A stretch of DNA of 64,000 bases from Planctomycetota bacterium. Its GTDB lineage: Bacteria > Planctomycetota > Phycisphaerae > SM23-33. The notes below the pieces were generated by a model. That model was not told the DNA's origin and did not search any database. It was given only the letters and a program-made list of their open reading frames with translations. Location: positions 62,001 to 126,000 of the forward strand of contig JAKJER010000012.1 in NCBI GenBank assembly GCA_022705325.1, read 5' to 3'. A program made the position numbers and the translations under genes. This document shows, one piece after another, positions 16,692-25,022 of the stretch; within the stretch, counting starts at the first letter, position 1, and every line of letters begins with the position of its first letter.

Positions 16692-17664
16692 GGAAACTGT
16701 GCCCCCAAAGCCGGCCGACGGCCTGCCCAAGTAGCATTGACGTGCGGTGCCACCCCCAAGGAACCCTTGGGAGGGCTACCTCCGCTTGTAGCCTGCCTGC
16801 CGTAGGCAGGTGTGCCCGTGAGGGCATCGCAGACCGTAGGCGCGTGGGCATCCCGAAGACCGCCTTACGGCGGGACTACGAGCGCCGCATTCGCAGCTCA
16901 AGCCGACGGCGTACAGGGAATTCAGGAAAAGGGAATTCTGCGGTCGTCCTGGGCTTTCCGAGACGCCCCCTGGGGGCTATTCCCGCCTCATCGCCCCGCA
17001 CGTTGAGAAGCAGAAGCGGTTTGGGGCAAAGGGCTATTGTCATGCCAAAGAAGGGAGGGAAAAGGGGTCGAAATCCCCGGGTTCGCCGCGTTTCGCCGTG
17101 GTCCCGGAGCGTGTTTTTCGCGCGCAGCCGGGGTGCAAACGGGGTCGGCCGGGGTGCAAAACGCGGTTCTTTTCGCGCAGCCGGGAGCGTGCCTGCCGAC
17201 AGGCAGGGCAACTCGCCAGCCAGCGGATCGCGCCCCGCCCATCATCGGGCTTGGCCCAGCGGGGGCATGACCTGCATCCGGCAGGCAGGCATAGAGCCGC
17301 TTTCAATTACCCACATCTTCCGCAAACCGACCCCCGCCGGTTTATCCGGCGGGTGAGGAAGTCTGGGTGGGCTATAAGCGGGCGGGTCCTCTTTACCGGC
17401 CCCTGCCGGTTTATCCGGCAGGGGAAGAAGTCTGTCGGCTTATGGCCAACTCCTATAGCCAAGCACACTTGTTCACCTGCCGCTCAAGGCGGCAGGGGCC
17501 CGGGCAAATGTGGTCCGCAGATAGCTTGCCCAAACTGATCCACCTGCCGCACAAGGCGGCAGGGGTAAAGCTGTGGGTAATTGAAAGATAGAGCCGACGG
17601 TGACGATTCCGACGTGACCGCTGCTGGCTGCCGACCTGCCTGCCGGCAGGTAGGTCATGCTCCC
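16692..17664. repeat. non-coding region packed with short hairpin repeats
   Basis: Nearly 1 kb with no plausible gene. It contains at least seven palindromes whose stems are CCTGCC/GGCAGG or CC[CT]GCCGG/CCGGC[GA]GG: near 16796-16810, 17192-17207, 17334-17356, 17400-17421, 17478-17498, 17545-17565 and 17634-17655. The pair at ~17329-17372 and ~17396-17438 shares flanks (TTTATCCGGC, GAAGAAGTCTG-like), and one stem base pair changes from C-G to T-A. At 16748-16787 a GGTGCCACC...GGGAGGGCTACC block resembles the sequence at 24868-24917. Direct repeats TTTTCGCGC..GCAGCCGGG also occur at ~17115 and ~17170. Confidence 0.7.
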
Positions 17665-17757
17665 GCCGGCGTCGCCGACAAGACCCCAGCCGGCGAGGCC
17701 GCCCAGTGCTTCCGCGCCACGATGCAAGCCGCCCGGGAGCCCCCGCCGGGGCGGTAA
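17665..17757 (+). pseudogene. 3' end fragment of a duplicated GH20-like gene
   Basis: The 31 in-frame codons, ending in TAA, reproduce the last ~30 codons of the gene at 15603-16691. Both contain 'ADKTPAGEAAQCFRATMQAA'; the tails then differ (REPPPGR versus GQPAKGE). No upstream part of the gene is found in the intervening kilobase, so this is a truncated paralogous remnant. Confidence 0.75.
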
Positions 17758-17945
17758 GCCAGCCCACCACCCGGCCGGGATGCCCCGCAAACCCTCTAGC
17801 CGCCCCCAGGCCGCGGCTTGTCGCGCGGGGGGTAGCCGAACCCGCCTCCGAGCTCAAGTCGCGGCCGCGGGGCGGAACGTTCCACCGACCGATATTCAGG
17901 CTACCGGGCTGGGATTAGACCCGATGTTATTTTAAGAAAAGGGAG

Positions 17946-17974
17946 TAGACAGATTTCCGGGGGCGGGGTATGAT
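17946..17974 (+). promoter_or_regulatory. sigma70-type promoter of a PEP-CTERM gene
   Basis: TAGACA (17946-17951), 17-base spacer, TATGAT (17969-17974); each box differs from consensus at one position. It gives a leader of about 65 bases to the GTG at 18045. Confidence 0.65.
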
Positions 17975-18044
17975 CTTCCTATCCCGGCGTGACAGTGGAG
18001 TTCGGGAGGTCAGCCCGGGAATCTTGGACAAAAGGAGAACAGTC

Positions 18045-18752
18045 GTGCACACACAACGTCGCAGTTCAGGGAGAGTATTTGTCGTCATCGCCGCCGTCCT
18101 CGCTCTGGCCAACCTCGGCGGGACCGCTCACGCGGGCGTCGTCTATGACAACGGCCCGCCGTCCACGAAAGACAGCTACTGGTTGAGCGACTTCGACTTC
18201 GGGCACGACGCAGCCAATCGCTTCGATTTGGCGGGCGCCGCGGTGATCCGCGACGTCCACTGGTGGGGCATCTACGCGGAGAGCAACACGCCCCCGCCCC
18301 TTGACAACTGGACCGTCCGCTTCTACAGCTTGGCTACGCCATCCGACCTGCCGCTGGACCCTGCCTTTGCCGAGTTTGCCCTCGGCGACGTCGGGCGGAC
18401 CGACACATTGCTCAACTATAGCGCCTTCGGCGTGAACGCCGACGTGTACGAGTACCACGCCGTGCTGCCGACCGACCTGCCCCTCGCCGCCGGGTCCTAC
18501 GCCATCGGGATCATCGCCAATACCTCCGGCGCAGCCGATGACTGGGGTTGGCTCGAGGTCGCCCCCGTGTCCTATGGCGGGTACTGGCGCGGCCCGCAAG
18601 AGTGGACGGTTACTGGAACGGGCCTCGCCTTTTACCTCACCGACGACCCGCGCCAGAGCAGCGACGACATCCCCGAGCCGGCCACCCTGGCCCTGCTGGG
18701 CCTAGCGGCGGGCGGCCTGGGCGGATACGTCCGCCGCAGGCGGACGGCCTGA
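18045..18752 (+). CDS. PEP-CTERM sorting-domain secreted protein
   Basis: 235 residues. It has an N-terminal signal peptide ('FVVIAAVLALANLGGTAHA') and a C-terminal PEP-CTERM signal: 'IPEPATLALLGLAAGGLGGYVRRRR', i.e. the PEP motif, a hydrophobic helix and a basic end, recognised by exosortase. The middle is a beta-rich domain of about 180 residues with no catalytic motif that I recognise. The start is a GTG at 18045 with AAGGAG 7 bases upstream. Such proteins are thought to be anchored in or processed at the cell envelope. A strong hairpin follows. No exosortase gene is in this window. Confidence 0.88.
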   Translation: MHTQRRSSGRVFVVIAAVLALANLGGTAHAGVVYDNGPPSTKDSYWLSDFDFGHDAANRFDLAGAAVIRDVHWWGIYAESNTPPPLDNWTVRFYSLATPSDLPLDPAFAEFALGDVGRTDTLLNYSAFGVNADVYEYHAVLPTDLPLAAGSYAIGIIANTSGAADDWGWLEVAPVSYGGYWRGPQEWTVTGTGLAFYLTDDPRQSSDDIPEPATLALLGLAAGGLGGYVRRRRTA

Positions 18753-18788
18753 CATCGCAGCCAAAGAAAACACGAATGCTTCAACGTG

Positions 18789-18817
18789 AACGGGCGGGCC
18801 CCAGCGGCCCGCCCGTT
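18789..18817 (+). terminator. hairpin terminator after the PEP-CTERM gene
   Basis: Arms AACGGGCGGGCC (18789-18800) and GGCCCGCCCGTT (18806-18817) are perfect complements with a 5-base loop and are followed by TGCCG. It lies 36 bases after the stop codon. Confidence 0.75.
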
Positions 18818-18931
18818 TGCCGTTCGACTTGCGGCGGGCGGCCACCCGAAGGGCAGTAACTGCGAGGTGCCATGCTTAAACCGCAGGGCACGGAGGCTCG
18901 GGGGTGCGGGACGGGACGTGCCGCCGGCTGA

Positions 18932-18959
18932 TTGACAACCCTGCCGGGGTGGGTAGGAT
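18932..18959 (+). promoter_or_regulatory. strong promoter giving an apparently leaderless transcript
   Basis: TTGACA (18932-18937), 16-base spacer, TAGGAT (18954-18959). The expected start of transcription falls on or next to the ATG at 18966. The stretch GGTAGGATGGACCC (18952-18965) recurs with one change at 47418-47431 in the promoter of the second PEP-CTERM gene. Confidence 0.6.
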
Positions 18960-18965
18960 GGACCC

Positions 18966-20023
18966 ATGCCTATCGCACATCGCATCGCGGTGTTTCTTCC
19001 CCTGGTCCTTGCTGGTCTCGTCGTGGCTGCCCGGGCGGGCGAGCCGGCTTCCGCCTGGACGAGTACGGCCACCGCGGCGCTGCGTGCTTCAGCAAGCTCC
19101 ACAAGCACACCTTCGCGGAGGGCGGCTGCACGGAGTGGCAGCGGTGCATCGCGGAGACGACCAGGCTGGTCCGCGAGGCGATGGACGCGGTCAAGCCCGG
19201 CTCGGTCCTGACCACCGAGCACCCCGGCTACGACTACCTGCTCCAGCACATCGAGGGGTGCATCACGTACGACCTGACGGTGCTGGCCAGCCCGCTTCGC
19301 CCGCTGGAGTGCAACACGCAGCGGTTCTACTTCCCGCAGTGCAAGGCGTACGAGCTGGACCACCGCGGGGCCGACAAGCTCCACCGCAAGCGGTTCTGGA
19401 ACGCGGTGGGCTCGTTCGGGGCGTACTACCCGCCGGCGATGTACCACGCGCTGACCCAGAACCGCGACGTATTCGAGACGGGCCGGGCCGAGCCGCTGGT
19501 CCAGACGCAGGCGCGGTGCGTGTACGCCAACCGTTTCGACGGCGGCCAGGGCGAGGCCGGCAAGGTCGTCTGGACGCTCTACAACGCTGCCGGCCACACG
19601 TTCGGCGGGCCGGTCCTCAGGTGGCCCGCCAGGCCGGGTCGCCACGTGTTCGACCTGTTGAACCTCCGCCAGGCCGATGCGCGGGCCGACGGGGCCGACA
19701 CCGTCGTGCACGTCCTGCTGGCCCGCGACGACGTGGCCTGCCTCGCGAGCCTGCCGTCGATCCTCGGCCCGGTCACCAGGCCATCCCCAACCACGCTGAA
19801 GGTGAATTTGGCACGGACCCAGGATGACCCAACCGGCGGACCCGCCTGGCGACTGGGCGTATGTGGCCGCGACGGCGAGCTGCACTCCCTCCAACCCGCC
19901 CGGCCGGGCGAGAACACGATCGACCTGGGCGAATTCCTCAAGGCCCACTCCAACCGCCCGCCGGTCTGCGTCAAGCTCGTGGACCCGTCCGGCCAGTTGA
20001 TCGACGCCGCGGCGGTGGAATGA
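18966..20023 (+). pseudogene. truncated secreted glycosidase-like gene (signal peptide joined out of frame to a C-terminal half)
   Basis: ATG 18966 begins a good signal peptide ('MPIAHRIAVFLPLVLAGLVV', then AARAGEP). That frame turns into low-complexity nonsense after about 19045. From about 19049 a different frame carries a convincing protein to the stop at 20023: 'FRLDEYGHRGAACFSK', 'LVREAMDAVKPGSVLTTEHPG', 'CITYDLTVLASPLRPLE'. This resembles the catalytic and C-terminal part of a large TIM-barrel glycosidase, similar in style to the DUF6259-like protein at 48964-52530. The N-terminal several hundred residues are missing, and the join shifts frame. The parsimonious reading is an internal deletion. 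A sequencing error alone would not explain the missing domain. Confidence 0.65.
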
Positions 20024-20063
20024 CCGAAGCATCTGCCGACATGCGGCGGGCGCGTACCCCTGC

Positions 20064-21971
20064 TCACTCCAGCTTCCAGATCACGACCTCGCCGTCGCCC
20101 TGGGCGGCCAGCAGGCGGCCGTCCGAATTCAAGGACAGTCCCTCGTAGCAGGTGTCGAAGCCCCGTATCTGGCGAATGATCTTGCGGGTCTGGAGGTCCC
20201 AGACGGAGATCACGTGGCCTTGTTTTGGCCGTCGCTTCGAGGTCAGGATCGGCTCTTCGAGCGTCTCTGCCGCGGCCAGGCGCTTGCCGTCGCCGCTGAA
20301 GGCAACGCCCACGATGCGAAGCCTCTCTCTTCCACTCCAGGTCAGCCTCATCTGTTCCTCGTGCAGCGGGATCGACACGATGCGAACGAACTGGCGCTGA
20401 GGCTCGCTCCAGTCATTCGTCACGCAGGCCAGCCGCGAGGCGTCCGGCGAGAACACGCGGATCTCCGTGCCGCCGGTGCTCGGCGACGTCCGTCCCCGCG
20501 GCGCCAGCGGGTCCTTCTTCTCCGTCAGTTGGTCCCAAAGCAACTCGTACAGCGTCCCATCGGTCCCGAACGCCACGGCCGCGGCCTGTAAGACGTCATG
20601 TTCCCCCTCCACGCCCCGCAACACCTTGCCCCGCTCGAGGTCCCACAGGCAATGCAGCGTGGCCAACAGCGTGCCCGACGCGTTCATCGCCATCGGTCCG
20701 CGGCCGTGCTTGTCGAACTCGTGCAGGCGCCGCCCGGTGCGGGCATCCCACACGATCACCTTCCGCCCACCGTCCTCGCCGATCACCTTCCGCCCGTCCG
20801 GCGAGACGAACAAGGCCTCGCCCTCGCCCTCGAAGCTCAACAGTTCCCTTCCGGTCCGGACCTCCCACAGGCGGTTGCCCGCTGCCGCCGTCGCCCCGCC
20901 AGGCAGGAACACCGCCCGACCCGCACAGGCCACCGGCCCGGGCAGTCTCTTCAGCGTCCGCGGGTCCCACAGCGTCAGGTGGCCTCCGGAGTCCTCGATC
21001 AGCATCGTCCGGTTGTCGCTGGACACCCGCCCGCGCTGAGCGCTGCGGTTGGGCAGCCTGAACTGGCCGACCTTCTGGCCGGTGGCGGCGTCCCACACGC
21101 GGATCCCGTCATACCAGTCGCTCGTGATCAGCCGTCCGCCCGGAAGGTACGTGATCGCCTCGGGGCCGTTCTTGTGCCCGCCAAACGCGCGCACCTGTCG
21201 GCCGCCGGCGATGTCGAAAACGTGCAGCGCCCATTCCTCCCGCGTTTCCCCCATCGCCTTGCCCGCCGCCCATACCTGCTTGCCGTCCGGAGAGAAACCC
21301 ACCTCGCGGCTGAAGATCAGCACCTCGTCCAGGCAGGCGGTGATCTTCTTCCGCTTGCAGTCATACAGCGCCACGCCGCCGTAGTAGTCGCCTGCGCACA
21401 ACAGACTGCCGTCGCCAGAGAATGCCAGATGCGCCACGTCGCCTTCCGTCACGTGGAAGCTCGACGACATCTTCCCCGTTTCCGCCTGCCACAGCACCAC
21501 CAGGCCGCCGCCGCATCCGCCGGCCACCAGGCTGCCGTCGCCGGAGAACACGGCCCGCCTCACGCCCGCCGGCCGGCCCTTTTCGTCCTCCTGCCCGGCC
21601 AGGATCGTGGTGTCCAGCGGCACCGGCGGCGCCGCCCGCTGCGACAGGGATACGATCTCCAGCTTGGTAGGACCCTGCCTCAACGCCCGCAGCCCGCCAG
21701 GCGACAGGCAGAGCACCCCTTCGCACGGCACGGAGCGAACCAGCCGCCCGCCCGGATAGCCGCAGAAGCGCACGGACTGGTCGGCCTGGTCAATCCACAC
21801 CAGCGTCTTGCCGTCTCCCACGAAGTCCGCCTGCGACGCATGGTTGAAGCGGACCGTGCCCAACCGCGACAACGCGCCCTCCGGAAGCGGATCGTCGTAC
21901 ACGTCCACGCCGCCGGCGCCGCAGAGCACGGCCTGAAGAAGACACCACGCCGTCCACGTCGAGCTTGTCAT
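20064..21971 (-). CDS. exported WD40-repeat protein
   Basis: 635 residues. After a signal-like N-terminus (about residues 1-20), the protein consists of WD40-type blades. These are recognisable from the repeated ends 'LVVLWQAETGK', 'IRVWDAATGQKV', 'LTLWDPRTLKRL', 'VIVWDARTGRRLHEF', 'ISVWDLQTRKII' and 'GEVVIWKLE', and from 'FSGDGSLVA'/'FSPDGKQVW' loops. One or two seven-bladed propellers are expected. It has no enzyme motif and probably serves as a binding scaffold. Its ATG overlaps the stop of the upstream DUF2225/HEAT-like gene by four bases, so the two are made together. GGGAGGG precedes the ATG. Confidence 0.8.
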   Translation of the reverse strand: MTSSTWTAWCLLQAVLCGAGGVDVYDDPLPEGALSRLGTVRFNHASQADFVGDGKTLVWIDQADQSVRFCGYPGGRLVRSVPCEGVLCLSPGGLRALRQGPTKLEIVSLSQRAAPPVPLDTTILAGQEDEKGRPAGVRRAVFSGDGSLVAGGCGGGLVVLWQAETGKMSSSFHVTEGDVAHLAFSGDGSLLCAGDYYGGVALYDCKRKKITACLDEVLIFSREVGFSPDGKQVWAAGKAMGETREEWALHVFDIAGGRQVRAFGGHKNGPEAITYLPGGRLITSDWYDGIRVWDAATGQKVGQFRLPNRSAQRGRVSSDNRTMLIEDSGGHLTLWDPRTLKRLPGPVACAGRAVFLPGGATAAAGNRLWEVRTGRELLSFEGEGEALFVSPDGRKVIGEDGGRKVIVWDARTGRRLHEFDKHGRGPMAMNASGTLLATLHCLWDLERGKVLRGVEGEHDVLQAAAVAFGTDGTLYELLWDQLTEKKDPLAPRGRTSPSTGGTEIRVFSPDASRLACVTNDWSEPQRQFVRIVSIPLHEEQMRLTWSGRERLRIVGVAFSGDGKRLAAAETLEEPILTSKRRPKQGHVISVWDLQTRKIIRQIRGFDTCYEGLSLNSDGRLLAAQGDGEVVIWKLE

Positions 21972-24349
21972 CGCGGGCCCTCCCGCTCGGCCTCTCCCTT
22001 GCCGGGCGGCCTCTTGCCCATGCGTTCCAGCGCCGCCCGGGCCGACGCCGCCAGCGCCTTGTTCCGCGACGCGGCCCACCGCCTGGCGGCCTCCTCCAGA
22101 CCGCCCACGTCGAAGCGCCCGGCCACGTGCTCCAGCAAGCCCATCTTGATCTCCAGCGGGACGGGCCGGCGCACCAGGGCGGCAAGCGCCTCGGCGTGAT
22201 GGCTCATCGCCCAGGCGCCGGCGAGTTCAAGGGCCTCGGTCAGGTCCCCCAGTTGCGTCCGCAGGACTTGACCGACCCGGCGGTCCATCGAGTCGGTGCA
22301 GTGCAGGTGGGCAAGCTGGAACAGGATCTCTTCGTCGCTCATCTGGTACTCGCCCCGCTGCGAGGAAGCCTTCGCCAGCATCGCCTCGAACTGCGCCCGT
22401 CCGCGGGCGGGGTCGGCACGGGCGATGGCGGCCGAGACCACGCGAGGCAGCGCGATCCGCCACGGGTCCATTGCCCCCGGCTCGCCCAGCCGCCCCGCCG
22501 CCCGCACCAGCTGGTCGTAGTCCTCGCGGACGATGAGCTTCACCAGCGCCCGCGCCGAGCCGGAGCGCAACGTCGGCATCTCGTCGGCCAGTGCCTCCAG
22601 CCTCGCAACGAATACCGCCGCCGCCCGCCGCTGCCCCAACTTCGCCAGGGCCAGCACCGCCCGCGCCGCCACCGCGGGCTCGGGGTGACCGGCGGCCTCG
22701 CTCAGCAGCTCCGCAGCCGCCGGCGTCTTCACGCAGGCCAGCGGGCGCAGGCCCAGGGCCGCCTCCCGCGCGGTCAGCTCCTTGCGGGCCAGGCGGTCCA
22801 GCAGGGTTCGCGCGGCCCGCAGCGCGGCCTCCGGCGCCAGCGCCATCGTCTGCCACACCACGGGCTCATCCGCGTCATCCCGTTGGCGCCCGTGCAGGTA
22901 CAGGTTCGTGTGCCTCAGGAGATCGTCCAGCAAGGCGGCGCCCGCTTGCGGCGTCTCACGCTCGGCAAGCATACGGACGTAATCCCGCGAGTTGAACCGC
23001 GCCGCCCCCGAGACCTTCCGCCCGGGCGGATAGGCCTGGTCGTCGCGGAACGGGCGGGTCAGCGCGGGCGAGGCCTCTCGCTTGATCAGCCCCTCCCGCA
23101 ACCGGGCCATACGGATCGACTCCAGGTCCTGCCGCACCTCGGCCTGCTCGTCAGCCGGCTGCTCCGGCTCGGGCGTCTCCACCCAGGGCGGCGGCTCCAG
23201 GTACCACTTCAAGCGCTCGCGATACTCCGCCTGCAGGTGCTCGCGCTTGTCGGGCGTCAGGCGTGCCACTTCCGTCCCCAGCGGCTGATCGAGTATGTGC
23301 TGGATCGTGGCGACGGTCCGGGCGTCCCGGCTGGCGCGGAACATCCGCGCGAAGACCTTCCGCTCGGAGAAGCCGCCCTTGGCGGCCATCTCGCGGGCCT
23401 TGTCTTCCCCCCCGCGAGTCATCTCCACCTCCGCCAGCACCTCGCAGGCCCGCTCGCACAGGCCGGCGACGTGGAAGACCATCTCCTGGCGCTCCATCTC
23501 CGCCTCTTGGGCCTTGGCTTCCTGCTCGTCCGCGTCGCCCAGAGCGCCGCCCGCCGGCGCGGTCTGCGCAGCCGGGCGGCTGGCAGCCGCCTGTCTCGCC
23601 CGCTCGCGCAGGTCCTCGTGCTCCTTCTGGAGGCGGTCGCACTGCGTGCCCAGGAAATCCCGCCCCTGGCGCAAGGCTGTGGCCGCCTGCTCCAGCCGCC
23701 CCTGCCGCTTGAGCAGCAGGCCGTGCAGGTACCACGCCTGCCACCCCCCGCCGCCCTCGGGCGGACGGCCCGCCGCCGTCAGCCGCGCGCAGGCCTGAAG
23801 GGCCTTGTCGCGGTAGCCAGCCGCCAGGGCGTCTTCGCCCGCGTCGTCGGCCAACCACGCGCCGAGCATGTACAGGTCGAGGAGTTCCTCCGGCCCGCCC
23901 TTGCACGCCCGCAGGCAGATCTCCGCGGCCGCCACTTTTTCCAGCGGCCAGAGCGGCCCAGCCGGCAGGGAGCGCCCCTCGCGGGCCAGGGCGGCGCGGA
24001 CCGCTTCCATCGTTTCGCCCCGCGGGACGTCCCGGCCCTGGAACATCCCCCCCAAGCCCGCGTAGTGGCACCGCGGACAGGCGTTGATCCGCATCCGCTG
24101 GATGTCTTCGCCGAGCGTCCGCGGGCGCAACTCCTGGTCGCTGCCGCCAAAGGAGGTCGAACCGATGAAGATGAACTCGAAAGGTTGCTTGCAGGCCGGG
24201 CAGACAATGCGCTCGCCGCCTTCGTTGGTGGCCCAGGCCTGCAAGGCCGTCGCCGCCAAGACCCCCGCCACGAACCACCCGCCCAGGCCCAGCCGTCGGC
24301 GCTTCCGCGCAACTCGCCGCGGGCGACCGTCCGCTATGCTGCCGCACAT
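21968..24349 (-). CDS. membrane-anchored DUF2225-like, HEAT-repeat protein
   Basis: 793 residues. A basic N-terminus and a transmembrane segment at about residues 24-40 ('WFVAGVLAATALQAWA') are followed by two CxxC pairs (IVCPAC near residue 50 and ACPRC near residue 90). Their spacing matches the zinc-binding DUF2225 domain. The rest is helical, with a TPR-like centre, a charged coiled coil (about 260-310) and HEAT-like repeats towards the C-terminus ('AVAARAVLALAKLGQRRAAAVFVARL'). ATG 24349 is preferred because AGAGGG lies 7 bases upstream. It overlaps the WD40 gene (ATGA). Function is unknown; with the WD40 partner it may form an envelope complex (inference). Confidence 0.65.
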   Translation of the reverse strand: MCGSIADGRPRRVARKRRRLGLGGWFVAGVLAATALQAWATNEGGERIVCPACKQPFEFIFIGSTSFGGSDQELRPRTLGEDIQRMRINACPRCHYAGLGGMFQGRDVPRGETMEAVRAALAREGRSLPAGPLWPLEKVAAAEICLRACKGGPEELLDLYMLGAWLADDAGEDALAAGYRDKALQACARLTAAGRPPEGGGGWQAWYLHGLLLKRQGRLEQAATALRQGRDFLGTQCDRLQKEHEDLRERARQAAASRPAAQTAPAGGALGDADEQEAKAQEAEMERQEMVFHVAGLCERACEVLAEVEMTRGGEDKAREMAAKGGFSERKVFARMFRASRDARTVATIQHILDQPLGTEVARLTPDKREHLQAEYRERLKWYLEPPPWVETPEPEQPADEQAEVRQDLESIRMARLREGLIKREASPALTRPFRDDQAYPPGRKVSGAARFNSRDYVRMLAERETPQAGAALLDDLLRHTNLYLHGRQRDDADEPVVWQTMALAPEAALRAARTLLDRLARKELTAREAALGLRPLACVKTPAAAELLSEAAGHPEPAVAARAVLALAKLGQRRAAAVFVARLEALADEMPTLRSGSARALVKLIVREDYDQLVRAAGRLGEPGAMDPWRIALPRVVSAAIARADPARGRAQFEAMLAKASSQRGEYQMSDEEILFQLAHLHCTDSMDRRVGQVLRTQLGDLTEALELAGAWAMSHHAEALAALVRRPVPLEIKMGLLEHVAGRFDVGGLEEAARRWAASRNKALAASARAALERMGKRPPGKGEAEREGPR

Positions 24350-24945
24350 ACGCAGACCCTCTTGTGTGAATCCCCGGGCCGGTTCCCGCCGCCCGCGCGG
24401 CGGGCCGGACACTGACCGTATTGTGCCCGATCCATCCCACGGCTACAACAGCAAACACGACAACCCGTGAGACGCCCGCCCCGAGGAGACTGTGAGAACA
24501 ACCCGGCTGCTGGCCCCTTGGGCGACGGCACTATCACAGCGTGCGATGAGCGGAGCGGCGAAGGGCGCGCGAATGTCCCATTTGGGGTCTCATTGTCCCG
24601 TTTCTGCGCAGGGTTTTCCAATTGCGCCCATTTTTAAGATTTTACGGGGCGCATCATAAAATGCTATATAATAATCACTTACATAAGAACGGTTCGGCCG
24701 AGAGGCGACCCTGATTTTTCGAACAAACGGGACATTCGCCCGTCCGGAACCGCGGCCCGGCGTACGGGCGTGTCCGCGTCTTCTCGGCGGGCCTTCGCCG
24801 ATGGAGCGTTCCGTGAGAAGCCCATGAACTGACTTATTCCTGCTATGGACACCCCCAAGCTGCGCTTGGGGGTGGCACCGCTAAAGGACCCTCGGGAGGG
24901 CCACCTCTGGCGGAAGGCGCGAGAAGTCGCTGCCCCCTTTTCGAC
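24350..24945. other. long divergent intergenic region with TGTCCCRTTT sites
   Basis: About 600 bases between divergent genes. TGTCCCATTT at 24574-24583 and TGTCCCGTTT at 24594-24603 are direct copies exactly 20 bases apart. Their perfect inverse, AAACGGGACA, lies at 24725-24734. Between them is an unusually AT-rich core (24620-24690) with TATAAT at 24667-24672. This looks like a regulatory or small-element region. No protein-coding sequence was found. Confidence 0.45.
24850..24917 (+). repeat. double-hairpin element, related to 16748-16787
   Basis: CACCCCCAAGC (24850-24860), loop TGC, then GCTTGGGGGTG (24864-24874): a perfect 11-bp stem. It is followed by GGTGGC...GCCACC enclosing CCCTCGGGAGGG. 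The right half matches the block at 16748-16787 (GGTGcCACC, AAGGAaCC, GGGAGGG, tACCTC). Confidence 0.55.
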
Positions 24946-24973
24946 TTGCACGGATCGGCGCGGCGGCTATTCT
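24946..24973 (+). promoter_or_regulatory. sigma70-type promoter of the sialidase-like gene
   Basis: TTGCAC (24946-24951), 16-base spacer, TATTCT (24968-24973), 50 bases before the ATG at 25023. Confidence 0.5.
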
Positions 24974-25022
24974 GGTTGCGAGCACGAGAACGACGACGAC
25001 ACCCGACGAAAGGCAACCGCTC

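Noticed and set aside
17037..17660. Several 60-140-codon frames in the hairpin-rich region
   Set aside because: They overlap in many frames, lack ribosome sites and are composed of repeat translations.
21965..24415. An 816-codon plus-strand frame
   Set aside because: It is the shadow of the minus-strand DUF2225/HEAT-like gene; its Arg/Leu/Gln-rich product lacks any fold signature.
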